NCBI GenBank assembly: GCA_017390475.1
Contig: JAFPBO010000013.1
Coordinates: forward strand, 124,001-188,000
From: Loktanella sp.
Lineage (GTDB): Bacteria > Pseudomonadota > Alphaproteobacteria > Rhodobacterales > Rhodobacteraceae
Direction: 5' to 3'
Length of the DNA stretch: 64,000 bases
The translations under genes and the position numbers were made by a program. Numbering within the stretch: position 1 is the stretch's first letter; the number at the start of each line of letters is the position of its first letter. The notes below the pieces were generated by a model, which worked only from the letters and a program-made list of their open reading frames with translations, was not told the origin of the DNA and ran no database searches. This document shows positions 28,663 to 38,278 of the stretch, piece by piece.

Positions 28663-31007
28663 CTGCGCGTCCTTTGTACGGCGCGCAGGATTTCTTCTGC
28701 CGTCGCGGGGGCCTGCAAATCAGGGTAATGCGGCCCGCAGGCCTGTACCGCTGCCGATAAAGCCAGAAATGCAGAAATCCCCAACATGAACGGCGGCTCG
28801 CCCACTGCCTTGGACCGATAGATTGTCTGTGCCGGATTGGGTTGATCCCAGAGGGCCACATTGAACACATCAGGCCGGTCGGAACAGGCTGGGATCTTGT
28901 AGGTCGCAGGCGCATGGGTGCGCAAACGGCCCTTGTCGTCCCAGACCAGTTCTTCGGTTGTCAGCCAGCCCGCGCCCTGCACATAGGCCCCCTCGACCTG
29001 GCCGATGTCCAACGCGGGATTCAGCGATGCGCCTGCATCATGCAACAGATCAGCGCGCAAAATCCGGTTCTCGCCAGTCAGGGTATCGATCACGACCTCA
29101 GTGACAGCCGCCCCTTGGGCGAAATAGAAAAACGGGGTGCCTTCGCCTTTGATCCGGTCCCAGCTTAATCCGGGCGTCTTGTAAAACCCCGTGGCCGACA
29201 GGCTGACACGTTGGAAATAGGCTGTCTGCACCGCCTTGGCAAAGGTCATCACCTCGCCACCGATATGCACCTGACCATCCGCAAAATGTACCTCATCGAC
29301 GCGGGCTTGATGCAGTTCCGCCAGACAGGCGGCAATCCGGTCACGGATCGTGTCGCACGCCTTGGCCACGGCCATCCCGTTCAGGTCGGTCCCCGATGAT
29401 GCCGCCGTGGCGGATGTATTGGGTACCTTGCCAGTATCGGTCGCCGTAATCTTTACCGCCGCCACATCAATCCCGAACCTGCTCGCCGCAACTTGCGCGA
29501 CCTTTTGGAACAGACCTTGCCCCATTTCCGTGCCGCCGTGGTTCATGTGGACGGACCCGTCCTGATAGACATGCACCAGCGCCCCCGCCTGATTGAGATG
29601 GCTCAGGGTGAAGGAAATCCCGAATTTCACCGGGCTGAAGCCGATCCCGCGCTTCAACACCGGCTGATCCGCATTCCAGCGCGCAATCGCTGCCGCCCGG
29701 CCATGATAATCGGCCGTCTCCAGCAACTGCTCTGTCAACGCATGCAGAATGAAATCCGTCACCGGCATATGATAAGGCGTGGTCTGCCCTGCCATCTTCC
29801 GAGTGGAAATATCCTCGGGGGGAAAGTGCGCAGCACCGTGGGGGGCAGACAGCCCCCCATTCTCCATCGGCGCATAGAAATTCCGCTGTCGCACAAGCGC
29901 TGGATCAAGCCCCAGCTCTGCCGCGACATGATCCATCACCCGCTCGATCCCCAGCACGCCCTGCGGCCCGCCAAATCCACGAAACGCCGTGGCCGATTGC
30001 GTATTGGTCTTCAACCGGTGCGAGGTGATCCGCGCCGCAGGCAGGTGATAGGCATTATCCGCATGCAGCATCGCCCGGTCAGCCACCGGAATCGACAAAT
30101 CCAGTGCCCAGCCACAGCGGGTCATATGCAGAAAATCCACTGCCAGCAGGCGGCCGTCGTCATCAAAACCCACATCATAGCTGATCCGGAAATCATGCCG
30201 CTTGCCGGTGATCATCATATCATCGTCACGGTCATAGCGCATCTTGCACGGCTTGCCCGTCAGCCGCGCCGCCACAGCACAGGCGACAGCCAGCGCATTG
30301 CCCTGACTTTCCTTGCCACCAAACCCGCCGCCCATCCGGCGGACTTCGCAGCGGACTGCATGCATGGGCAGACCAAGCGCATCGGCGACCTTATGCTGAA
30401 TCTCAGTCGGATGCTGGGTGGAGCTTTGCACCACCATATCCCCACCTTCCTGCGGCAGGGCCAGGGCGGCTTGGCCTTCAAGATAGAAATGCTCCTGCCC
30501 GCCCATGTCGATCTGACCTTTGATGCGGCGGGGCGCCTGCGTCAGCGCCTGATCTACATCCCCTTTTGTCCAGATGCGGGGTCCATCTTCGAACCGACTG
30601 TCGGCCGCCATGGCCTGATCAATCGTCAGGATCGGCTCTTCCGCTGCAATCGTGACTTTGCCCAGACGTGCCGCCTTGCGCGCTGCGAGGTGGCTGTCTG
30701 CCACGACCAGAAACACTGGCTGGCCGAGATAATGGACGCGGTTCGCCGCCAATAAAGGCTCGTCATGCGCCGAGGGCGAAACATCGTTGGCAAAGGGCAG
30801 GTCGGCCGCGGTCAGGACCGCGATCACGCCCTTGGCTGCGCGCACCACATCCAGATCCATCGCTGTGATCTCGCCCTTTGCGGTATCACAGACACCAAAC
30901 GCCAGATGAAGGGTGCCCGCAGGTGTTGGGATATCATCGACATAGCGCGCCGCACCCGTCACATGCAGATGGGCGGCATCATGGGGCAGGGGTTTTGCGA
31001 CGCTCAT
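28659..31007 (-). CDS. xdhB: Xanthine dehydrogenase, molybdopterin-binding subunit
   Basis: 782 aa. Oxidises hypoxanthine to xanthine and xanthine to urate at the molybdenum site. Seen: GGGFGGKESQ (cofactor binding), AFRGFGGPQG (the Arg-containing substrate loop typical of xanthine dehydrogenases), and the catalytic Glu in VGEPPFMLG. This set separates it from carbon-monoxide and nicotinate-type relatives. Overlaps xdhA and xdhC by 4 nt. Confidence 0.96.
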   Translation of the reverse strand: MSVAKPLPHDAAHLHVTGAARYVDDIPTPAGTLHLAFGVCDTAKGEITAMDLDVVRAAKGVIAVLTAADLPFANDVSPSAHDEPLLAANRVHYLGQPVFLVVADSHLAARKAARLGKVTIAAEEPILTIDQAMAADSRFEDGPRIWTKGDVDQALTQAPRRIKGQIDMGGQEHFYLEGQAALALPQEGGDMVVQSSTQHPTEIQHKVADALGLPMHAVRCEVRRMGGGFGGKESQGNALAVACAVAARLTGKPCKMRYDRDDDMMITGKRHDFRISYDVGFDDDGRLLAVDFLHMTRCGWALDLSIPVADRAMLHADNAYHLPAARITSHRLKTNTQSATAFRGFGGPQGVLGIERVMDHVAAELGLDPALVRQRNFYAPMENGGLSAPHGAAHFPPEDISTRKMAGQTTPYHMPVTDFILHALTEQLLETADYHGRAAAIARWNADQPVLKRGIGFSPVKFGISFTLSHLNQAGALVHVYQDGSVHMNHGGTEMGQGLFQKVAQVAASRFGIDVAAVKITATDTGKVPNTSATAASSGTDLNGMAVAKACDTIRDRIAACLAELHQARVDEVHFADGQVHIGGEVMTFAKAVQTAYFQRVSLSATGFYKTPGLSWDRIKGEGTPFFYFAQGAAVTEVVIDTLTGENRILRADLLHDAGASLNPALDIGQVEGAYVQGAGWLTTEELVWDDKGRLRTHAPATYKIPACSDRPDVFNVALWDQPNPAQTIYRSKAVGEPPFMLGISAFLALSAAVQACGPHYPDLQAPATAEEILRAVQRTRR

Positions 31008-32359
31008 GCGCTGACCTCCAGCACGTTGGTTGCCTGACCTTGGCTTTGCGCGAAATGGCGGTGCAGCAGGTTCTGTGCGATCTGCAGGCGATAGCTGGCC
31101 GAGGCGCGCATATCCGACATCGGCGTGAAATCATCGGCGAAGGCCTTTGCCGCCTGGTCGATTGTCGCTTGCGTCCAAGACTGCCCAACCAACGCCGCCT
31201 CCACCTGGCTGGCCCGGGCGGGAATTCCGGCCATGCCGCCGAATGCGATCCGGGCGGATGTGACAATGCCGCCCGCGACGGCGATATTGAAACACCCGCA
31301 GACAGCAGAGATATCCTGATCAAACCGTTTCGATATTTTGTAGCACCGCAAATCAGGCGCCTGGCGGGGCAGGGTGACGCCGGTGACCAATTCGCCGGGC
31401 ACGCGGTCCTGTTTACCATAGCTCAGAAAGAAGTCCTCGATCGGTATCTCGCGCGTAGACTCGCCCTGCCGCAGATGCAGCATGGCCCCCAATGCTATCA
31501 GCGCCGGGGGATTGTCCCCGATGGGTGACCCATTGGCGATATTGCCCCCAATCGTCGCCGCATTGCGCACCTGATCCGACCCATAGCGCCGGATCAGCTC
31601 TCCGTAGGATGGGTGATGTTCACCCATCACCCCCAGGACCTCGGCCATTGTGACGCCCGCGCCGATATGGATCAGATCATCGGTGACGCTCACATCCTGC
31701 AGATCGGCGCAACGATGCAGAAACACAACCTGTTCCAGATCGCGCAATTGCTTGGTCACCCATAGCCCCACATCTGTCGCGCCTGCCACCAGTGTCGCGC
31801 CGGGGTTAGCCGCATAGAAGGCAGCCAGTTCATCCAAACTCTCGGGCGCATAAGGCACATCGTCCACCAGCGGTGGACGGTCCTGCATCCATTCGGGCAC
31901 AGGCGCATTCTCTGCCGCTTTTGCCGCCCGGATGATCGGCGCGTAGCCTGTGCAACGGCACAGATTGCCCGCCAGCACATCGTCATGATCTGTCCGCCCC
32001 GCCAGATGCGCTGTCGCCATCGCCGCGACAAACCCCGGCGTGCAGAACCCGCATTGCGATCCGTGGTGATCGATCATCGCCTGTTGCACAGGATGCAGCG
32101 CACCGTCCGGCCCGGCGATCCCTTCGACCGTGCGCACCGCCTTGCCATGCAGTTGCGGCAGAAACAGGATACAGGCATTCAGCGATTTCGCGCCTGTGGC
32201 ATCCGTCACCATCACCGTGCATGCGCCGCAATCGCCTTCGTTGCAGCCTTCCTTGGTGCCGCAAAGCCCGCGATCATTGCGCAGCCAGTCGAGCAAAGTC
32301 GTCGTGGGCTGCGCATCGGCGCAGATGGTTTCCCCGTTGAGAAGAAACGTCACTTCCAT
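31004..32359 (-). CDS. xdhA: Xanthine dehydrogenase, FAD/iron-sulfur subunit
   Basis: 451 aa. N-terminal plant-type [2Fe-2S] domain (GCNEGDCGACTV), second [2Fe-2S] domain (CGFCTPGFV then GNLCRCTGY), then the FAD domain (LVAGATDVGLWVTKQ; ATIGGNIANGSPIGD) and a CO-dehydrogenase flavoprotein C-terminal domain. Passes electrons from the Mo site to NAD+. First gene of the locus; the 167 bp upstream contains a perfect inverted repeat (32507-32521). Confidence 0.96.
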   Translation of the reverse strand: MEVTFLLNGETICADAQPTTTLLDWLRNDRGLCGTKEGCNEGDCGACTVMVTDATGAKSLNACILFLPQLHGKAVRTVEGIAGPDGALHPVQQAMIDHHGSQCGFCTPGFVAAMATAHLAGRTDHDDVLAGNLCRCTGYAPIIRAAKAAENAPVPEWMQDRPPLVDDVPYAPESLDELAAFYAANPGATLVAGATDVGLWVTKQLRDLEQVVFLHRCADLQDVSVTDDLIHIGAGVTMAEVLGVMGEHHPSYGELIRRYGSDQVRNAATIGGNIANGSPIGDNPPALIALGAMLHLRQGESTREIPIEDFFLSYGKQDRVPGELVTGVTLPRQAPDLRCYKISKRFDQDISAVCGCFNIAVAGGIVTSARIAFGGMAGIPARASQVEAALVGQSWTQATIDQAAKAFADDFTPMSDMRASASYRLQIAQNLLHRHFAQSQGQATNVLEVSA

Positions 32360-32506
32360 TGGTGTAGACCTGCCGCCTTACCAGATCAGATGGTGTCAGA
32401 TGTCGATGCGGCGTAGACAACTGCCCGTTAATTACACGACATCAAACCGGCTGGCCAATCGCTTTGCAAGGGTTTTCGCAGTGTGATGCCCTGCTGCGGT
32501 GCATGT

Positions 32507-32521
32507 GCACAAATATTGTGC
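32507..32521. promoter_or_regulatory. Inverted repeat upstream of xdhA (candidate operator)
   Basis: GCACAA-ATA-TTGTGC, perfect 6-bp arms with a 3-bp centre, 148 bp before the xdhA start and just after the ArsR-type gene. Too AT-rich and without a T-run to be a terminator. Could bind a purine-responsive regulator or the adjacent ArsR protein. No direct evidence. Confidence 0.35.
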
Positions 32522-32526
32522 CTGCG

Positions 32527-32823
32527 TCACGGTAGGCGCGCGTCCCTGTTTTCCCAGATGGCGCGTTGCCAGGCGAGCCAGCCCTGCACCTCGATCAAGG
32601 GCGCGGTTTCCAACTGACAGGTTCTTACGCGGCCCTTTTTGACCGACCGGACCACGCCGCTTTCTTCCAGCACTTTGAGATGGCGCATGAACGTCGGCAG
32701 GGCCATTTTGTGTGGCTTGTGCAATTCACCGACACTGGCGGGCCCGGCGGCCAGCCGTTCCAGAACCGCACGGCGGGTCGGGTCGGCCATGGCCCCAAAG
32801 AAGGAATCGAGTTTGCTGTTCAT
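32527..32823 (-). CDS. ArsR-family winged-helix transcriptional regulator
   Basis: About 98 aa. Typical N-terminus MADPTRRAVLERLAAGPASV followed by the helix-turn-helix and wing (MRHLKVLEESGVV, KKGRVRTCQ). It has none of the clustered Cys metal-binding signature of ArsR/SmtB, so it is more like the SdpR/YgaV-type regulators often linked to SRPBCC proteins. ATG at 32823 preferred; a TTG at 32853 would extend it. Its target is unknown; xdhA lies downstream on the same strand. Confidence 0.88.
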   Translation of the reverse strand: MNSKLDSFFGAMADPTRRAVLERLAAGPASVGELHKPHKMALPTFMRHLKVLEESGVVRSVKKGRVRTCQLETAPLIEVQGWLAWQRAIWENRDARLP

Positions 32824-32912
32824 CCGGTTCAGTGTCAGCTGAAGTCGTTCCAAGTCAAGCCATCGGCTTTGTCCGGCCTTGTGCCTGCGCGCCCATCCGC
32901 TACCTTTGCCAG

Positions 32913-35900
32913 ATGACAGATCATCCCCGATTCATCCACCTGCGCACCCATACCGAATATTCCTTGCTGGAAGGGGCGGTGCCGGTCAAATCGCTACCTG
33001 CGATGGCGGCAGGAATGGGGATGCCCGCAGTCGCTGTGACCGATACCAACAACATGTTCTGCGCGTTGGAATTTTCTGAATATGCGTCCAAGGCCGGTGT
33101 GCAGCCGATCATCGGCTGTCAGATCGATCTGACCTATACCACGCCCGATCCTGGCAAACGGCCGGAAGCCCCTGCGCCCATCGTCCTGCTGGCGCAGAAC
33201 GAGGCGGGATATCTGAACCTGATGAAGCTGAATTCCTGCGCCTATCTGGATGCCGCCGGGCAATTGCCACAAGTCACGGTCGAGGAACTGGCGCAATATA
33301 GTGCGGGCCTGATCTGCCTGACTGGCGGCCCGGATGGCCCCATTGGGCGCTTGCTGCGGCACGGGCAAGGGGCCAAGGCCGATCTGCTGCTGGATCAGAT
33401 GGCGGCGATCTATCCCGACAGGCTCTATGTCGAACTCCAGCGTCACCCGGGCGACGGTGGCCTTCCGGATGCAGAGCGTTTGTCCGAACGCGGCCATGTC
33501 GAAATGGCCTATGTCAAGGGTCTGCCGCTGGTGGCGACCAACGACGTCTATTTTCCCAAACCTGCGCTCTATGAGGCGCATGATGCGCTGATCTGTATTG
33601 CGGATGGTGCTTATGTCGATCAGCAGGAACCCAGGCGCCGTCTGACACCGCAGCATTATTTCAAATCGCCGCAGGAAATGGCGACGCTGTTTGCCGATCT
33701 ACCTGAAGCATTGGAAAACACCGTCGAAATCGCGCGCCGTTGCGCCTTCAAAGCCTATAAACGCGCCCCGATCCTGCCGAAATTCGCCGATGACGAGGTC
33801 GCCGAATTGCGCCGTCAGGCGCAGGAAGGGCTGAAAGCACGGCTGGCCGTGATTCCGCATGCCGCCCCGGTCGAGGATTATGAAAAACGGCTCGAATTTG
33901 AGTTGGGCATTATCGAAGGCATGGGCTTTCCCGGCTATTTCCTGATCGTCGCCGATTTCATCAAATGGGCCAAGGATAATGGCATTCCGGTGGGTCCGGG
34001 GCGGGGGTCTGGGGCCGGGTCCTTGGTCGCCTATGCGCTGTTGATCACCGATCTGGACCCCTTGCGCTATTCGCTGCTGTTCGAACGGTTCCTGAACCCC
34101 GAACGTGTGTCCATGCCCGATTTTGACATCGACTTTTGCATGGACCGGCGCGAGGAAGTCATCCGCTACGTGCAGGACAAATATGGCCGCGACCGCGTGG
34201 GTCAGATTATCACCTTTGGTGCGCTCTTGTCCAAAGCCGCCGTGCGCGATGTGGGCCGCGTGTTGCAGATGCCTTATGGGCAGGTGGACCGCCTGTCCAA
34301 GATGATCCCGGTTGAGGGCGTCAAACCCGTTAGCATCGAAAAGGCTTTGGCCGATGAACCCCGCCTGCGTGAAGAGGCCAAGAATGAGGAGGTCGTGCAG
34401 CGCCTGCTGACCTACGCCCAACAGGTTGAGGGGCTGCTGCGCAACGCATCCACCCATGCCGCAGGTGTGGTGATCGGCGACAGACCGCTGGATGAGCTGG
34501 TGCCTTTGTATCAGGACCCGCGGTCCGACATGCCTGCCACGCAATTCAACATGAAATGGGTCGAACAGGCCGGGCTGGTCAAATTCGACTTTCTGGGTCT
34601 GAAAACCCTGACCGTGATCCAGAATGCGGTGGAGCTGATCCGTAAGGCGGGGCGCAGCCTGAATGTCGCCGCTGACGGGGATGTGCTGTACCAGCCGCCG
34701 GTGGGGTTTGAATATGACATCGGGGCGATCCCGCTGGATGACGCAAAATCCTATGCGCTTTATGCCTCTGCGAAAACCATCGCGGTGTTTCAGGTGGAAA
34801 GTTCCGGCATGATGGACGCGCTCAAGCGCATGAAACCCACCTGTATCGAGGATATCGTGGCGCTGGTGGCGCTCTATCGGCCCGGCCCGATGGAAAACAT
34901 CCCGACCTATTGCGAGGTGAAAAACGGCATCAAGGATCTGGAATCGATCCATCCGTCGATTGACCATATTCTGGCCGAAACCCAGGGCATCATCGTCTAT
35001 CAGGAACAGGTGATGGAGATCGCGCAGGTCATGGCGGGCTATAGCCTTGGCGGGGCCGATCTGCTCCGCCGCGCGATGGGCAAGAAGATCGCCGAGGAGA
35101 TGGCCAAGGAACGCCCCAAGTTCGAGGCAGGGGCCAAGGACAACGGGGTCGAGCCGAAAAAGGCGCGCGAGGTCTTCGACCTTCTGGAAAAATTCGCCAA
35201 TTACGGGTTCAACAAATCGCACGCGGCTGCCTATGCCGTCGTCAGTTATCAGACCGCCTGGCTAAAGGCGAACCACCCGGTCGAATTCATGGCCGGGGTG
35301 ATGAATTGCGATATCCATCTGACCGACAAGCTGGGCGTCTATTTTCAAGAGGTGAAAAAGGGCCTTGGGATCGACTATATCCCGCCATGTGTAAACCGGT
35401 CGCAGGCCATGTTCGACGTGCAGGACCAGAAACTGGTCTATGCTTTGGGTGCGCTGAAAAACGTCGGTGTCGAGGCGATGAGATTGATCGTTGCCGGGCG
35501 TGGCGATAAACCCTTCGTCAATCTTTATGATTTCGCCCGGCGGGTAGACCTGAAACGTGTTGGCAAACGGTCGCTGGAAATGCTGGCGCGGGCCGGGGCG
35601 TTTGACGTGCTTGATCCCAACCGCCGCCGGGTGATGCAATCGCTGGATGCGCTGACGGCCTATTCGGCGGCGATCCATGACCAGAAATCCTCCAACCAAG
35701 TGTCGCTTTTCGGTGACGCGGGCGAAGATTTGCCGGAACCGCGCCTTGCCTTTGGCGATGACTGGCTGCCTGCCGAACGGCTGGCAGAGGAATTCAAGGC
35801 CATCGGGTTCTATCTGTCCGGTCATCCGCTGGATGATTACATGTCGGCGCTGAAGCGCAAACAGATCATGACGCTGGACGAGGTGATCGCGCGGGCCGAA

Positions 35901-36413
35901 CGCGGTGCGGCGCTGGTCAAGATGGCGGGTACGGTTTCGGGGCGACAAGAGCGGAAATCGGCGCGGGGCAACCGGTTTGCCTTTGTGCAATTATCCGATC
36001 CCACGGGCCAATATGAAGTCACGATGTTTTCTGACACGCTGGAACTGGCGCGCGAGTTTCTGGAAACAGGGTCGCAGATCGTTCTGCAATGCGAGGCGAC
36101 GTTTGAATCGGATCAGCTGAAATTGCTGGGCCGGTCGGTGTCGCCAATTGACAGCGTCGTGGCCGATGCCGGGTCTGCTGGGTTGCGGGTATTCATCGAC
36201 AGCCCCAATGCGATTGACACGATTGCCAGCATCCTGTCCAACGCCGCGCGCGACGGAGTGCGCGCCGCACGCGGGCCGGTCTATGTCTGTCTGATGGGCG
36301 GCGATCTGCCGGGTGAGGTCGAGATCGATCTGGGCGAACCGTTTCCCGTCAATCCGCAGATCAAAGGTGCCTTGCGCAGCCTGAATGGCGTGATCGAGGT
36401 GGAAGATGCGTAA
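32913..36413 (+). CDS. dnaE: DNA polymerase III subunit alpha
   Basis: Replicative polymerase, 1166 aa. N-terminal PHP domain (HLRTHTEYSLLEG), polymerase core with the catalytic aspartates in PDFDIDF (near residue 405), helix-hairpin-helix region, C-terminal OB fold (MAGTVSGRQERKS). The segment NQVSLFGD fits the internal beta-clamp-binding site, marking this as DnaE1 rather than the error-prone DnaE2. The open frame extends 200 nt upstream, but MTDHPRFIHL at 32913 is the family start. No clear SD. Confidence 0.97.
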   Translation: MTDHPRFIHLRTHTEYSLLEGAVPVKSLPAMAAGMGMPAVAVTDTNNMFCALEFSEYASKAGVQPIIGCQIDLTYTTPDPGKRPEAPAPIVLLAQNEAGYLNLMKLNSCAYLDAAGQLPQVTVEELAQYSAGLICLTGGPDGPIGRLLRHGQGAKADLLLDQMAAIYPDRLYVELQRHPGDGGLPDAERLSERGHVEMAYVKGLPLVATNDVYFPKPALYEAHDALICIADGAYVDQQEPRRRLTPQHYFKSPQEMATLFADLPEALENTVEIARRCAFKAYKRAPILPKFADDEVAELRRQAQEGLKARLAVIPHAAPVEDYEKRLEFELGIIEGMGFPGYFLIVADFIKWAKDNGIPVGPGRGSGAGSLVAYALLITDLDPLRYSLLFERFLNPERVSMPDFDIDFCMDRREEVIRYVQDKYGRDRVGQIITFGALLSKAAVRDVGRVLQMPYGQVDRLSKMIPVEGVKPVSIEKALADEPRLREEAKNEEVVQRLLTYAQQVEGLLRNASTHAAGVVIGDRPLDELVPLYQDPRSDMPATQFNMKWVEQAGLVKFDFLGLKTLTVIQNAVELIRKAGRSLNVAADGDVLYQPPVGFEYDIGAIPLDDAKSYALYASAKTIAVFQVESSGMMDALKRMKPTCIEDIVALVALYRPGPMENIPTYCEVKNGIKDLESIHPSIDHILAETQGIIVYQEQVMEIAQVMAGYSLGGADLLRRAMGKKIAEEMAKERPKFEAGAKDNGVEPKKAREVFDLLEKFANYGFNKSHAAAYAVVSYQTAWLKANHPVEFMAGVMNCDIHLTDKLGVYFQEVKKGLGIDYIPPCVNRSQAMFDVQDQKLVYALGALKNVGVEAMRLIVAGRGDKPFVNLYDFARRVDLKRVGKRSLEMLARAGAFDVLDPNRRRVMQSLDALTAYSAAIHDQKSSNQVSLFGDAGEDLPEPRLAFGDDWLPAERLAEEFKAIGFYLSGHPLDDYMSALKRKQIMTLDEVIARAERGAALVKMAGTVSGRQERKSARGNRFAFVQLSDPTGQYEVTMFSDTLELAREFLETGSQIVLQCEATFESDQLKLLGRSVSPIDSVVADAGSAGLRVFIDSPNAIDTIASILSNAARDGVRAARGPVYVCLMGGDLPGEVEIDLGEPFPVNPQIKGALRSLNGVIEVEDA

Positions 36414-36435
36414 GGTGGACCAAGGTCCACCTTAC
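36410..36435. terminator. Inverted repeat spanning the stops of dnaE and slyX
   Basis: Perfect 12-bp arms GTAAGGTGGACC / GGTCCACCTTAC with only AA between. The TAA of dnaE (36411-36413) and the TAA of slyX (36434-36432) both lie inside the stem. No T-run on either strand, so it may be a Rho-independent-like roadblock, an mRNA end protector, or an inefficient bidirectional terminator. Confidence 0.55.
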
Positions 36436-36635
36436 CAATGCGGCGGGCGCTGATCGGCCAAAGGCACGCTGCCGCCCGCATCCAGTTCGCGTGTCGCCTC
36501 GCGTTCCATCAGCATCGCGACACGCCGGGTCAGCAGCGCAAGTTCCTTGTCCTGCCGCGCGACCACATCGGACAGATCATCGACGCTGCGCGTTAGATGG
36601 GCGATCTTTTCTTCAAGCTGTTCGAGTGTGTTCAT
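36432..36635 (-). CDS. slyX: SlyX family protein
   Basis: 67 aa. A heptad-patterned coiled coil (LEEKIAHLTRSVDDLSDVV) followed by the conserved C-terminal PLADQRPPHW, hallmark of SlyX. Function unknown despite wide distribution. AGGA lies 5 nt before the ATG at 36635. Convergent with dnaE with shared stop-codon palindrome. Confidence 0.88.
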   Translation of the reverse strand: MNTLEQLEEKIAHLTRSVDDLSDVVARQDKELALLTRRVAMLMEREATRELDAGGSVPLADQRPPHW

Positions 36636-36690
36636 CCGGTCCTGATACACCGCCTTATCGCGCGCGCAAAGCCTGTGGCGCGGTTGCTCT

Positions 36691-36735
36691 TTGAGTATTT
36701 TTGGAAAAAAGAAGAGAAAGGGGCGCGAAGGCCCC
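36691..36735. repeat. Intergenic element TGAGTATTTTTGGAA plus GC hairpin
   Basis: The plus-strand TTGAGTATTTTTGGAAAAAA followed by purine-rich sequence resembles a second copy at 6014-6044 (GTGAGTATTTGGAACAAAG...). Here it is followed by GGGGC-GCGAAG-GCCCC (36720-36735). Read on the minus strand, the hairpin precedes a T-rich stretch and could terminate transcription antisense to hisS. I believe similar sequences recur in Rhodobacterales intergenic DNA, from memory. Confidence 0.45.
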
Positions 36736-36799
36736 GTTGCATTGCATTGCCCCTGTCATGCTTGCGGGGTAAACGGCGCCAAAGCAAAAGGACATCGCG

Positions 36800-38278
36800 A
36801 TGGCCAAGGACAAAAAGCAACCCCGCCCCAAGGCGGTGACACCCAAAGGGTTTCAGGATTACTTCGGTGCCGATGTGACCGAACGTGCCGCGATGCTGGG
36901 CAAGATCGCCGCTGTCTATCATCGCTATGGCTTTGATGCGTTGGAAACCTCTGCCGTGGAAACGGTCGAGGCATTGGGCAAGTTCCTGCCCGATGTGGAC
37001 CGCCCGAATGAAGGGGTTTTCGCATGGCAGGAAGATTCTGATTGGCTGGCGCTGCGCTATGATCTGACCGCACCGCTTGCGCGGGTGGCGGCGCAATATC
37101 GCAATGATCTGCCCTCGCCTTATCGCCGCTATGCGATGGGGCCGGTCTGGCGCAATGAAAAGCCAGGACCGGGGCGATTCCGGCAGTTCTATCAATGCGA
37201 TGCCGATACGGTGGGTGCAGCTAGTGTGGCGGCCGATGCCGAGATTTGTGCGATGCTGGCGGATTGTCTGGAAGAAGTCGGCATCGCGCGCGGCGATTAC
37301 GTGATCCGCGTGAATAACCGCAAGGTGCTGAATGGGGTGCTGGAAGTTGCGGGCCTGTCCGGGGACGACAAGGAAGCAGAGCGCGGGATCGTGCTGCGCG
37401 CGATAGATAAGCTCGACCGGTTGGGTGTGGACGGGGTGCGCGCGCTGCTGGGCGCAGGGCGCAAGGATGAAAGTGGGGATTTCACCAAGGGCGCGGGGTT
37501 GTCGGAGGCACAGGCTGATGTCGTGATCGGCTTTACGGAGGCCAAGCGCGACAGCGGGGCTGCGACTGTTGCCCGTCTGGCTGAACTTGTTACTGGATCA
37601 CCCATCGGTGTCGCCGGTGTCGCGGAGTTGGAAGAGATTGCCGACCTTCTCGCCGCCCAAGGCTACGGTCCCGACCGCATCATCATCGACCCTTCTGTCG
37701 TGCGCGGCCTCGGTTACTACACCGGCCCCGTTTACGAGGCCGAACTGACCTTTGAAGTCACCGACGAAAAGGGCCGTCCGCGTAATTTCGGCTCGGTCGC
37801 GGGGGGCGGGCGCTATGATGATCTCGTCAAGCGTTTCACCGGGCAAGAGGTACCAGCCACCGGTGTCTCCATCGGTGTTGACCGTTTGCTGGCCGCTCTG
37901 CGCGCCACCAGGCGGATCGAGAGCAAGGCTACGGGGCCGGTCATCGTCACCGTCATGGACCGCGACCGGATGGCGGATTATCAGACCATGGTTGCGGAAT
38001 TGCGCAATGCGGGGATCCGGGCCGAGGTTTATCTGGGCAACCCCAAGAATTTCGGCAATCAGTTGAAATATGCTGATAAACGCGCGTCCCCCGTCGCGAT
38101 CATCGCGGGTGGGGATGAGTTTGATCAGGGCATCGTGCAGATCAAGGATTTGATCCTTGGCGCACAGATCGCGCAGAATGCGACGCTGGAGGAATGGAAA
38201 GACCGGCCCAGCCAATATGCCGTGCCGCGTGACCAGATGGTCGCAAAGGTCCGCGCTATCCTGGATGGACAGAGCTGA
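36800..38278 (+). CDS. hisS: Histidine--tRNA ligase
   Basis: 492 aa class II synthetase charging tRNA-His. Seen: motif 2 region ([21 protein letters not shown] split across it), the histidine-binding loop [12 protein letters not shown] and the C-terminal anticodon-binding domain with [14 protein letters not shown] precedes the ATG by about 7 nt. First gene of hisS-hisZ-hisG; its TGA overlaps the hisZ ATG. Confidence 0.96.
   Translation: MAKDKKQPRPKAVTPKGFQDYFGADVTERAAMLGKIAAVYHRYGFDALETSAVETVEALGKFLPDVDRPNEGVFAWQEDSDWLALRYDLTAPLARVAAQYRNDLPSPYRRYAMGPVWRNEKPGPGRFRQFYQCDADTVGAASVAADAEICAMLADCLEEVGIARGDYVIRVNNRKVLNGVLEVAGLSGDDKEAERGIVLRAIDKLDRLGVDGVRALLGAGRKDESGDFTKGAGLSEAQADVVIGFTEAKRDSGAATVARLAELVTGSPIGVAGVAELEEIADLLAAQGYGPDRIIIDPSVVRGLGYYTGPVYEAELTFEVTDEKGRPRNFGSVAGGGRYDDLVKRFTGQEVPATGVSIGVDRLLAALRATRRIESKATGPVIVTVMDRDRMADYQTMVAELRNAGIRAEVYLGNPKNFGNQLKYADKRASPVAIIAGGDEFDQGIVQIKDLILGAQIAQNATLEEWKDRPSQYAVPRDQMVAKVRAILDGQS

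Noticed and set aside
29493-30755. 420-aa plus-strand open frame
   Set aside because: Antisense to xdhB; composition is that of a shadow frame and no domain is recognisable.
33699-35222. 507-aa minus-strand open frame
   Set aside because: Lies wholly within dnaE on the opposite strand; no signal of a real protein.
36720-36735. GGGGC/GCCCC hairpin before hisS as a terminator on the plus strand
   Set aside because: No T-run on the plus strand; only the minus-strand reading has one, and there is no minus-strand gene directly upstream of it to terminate.
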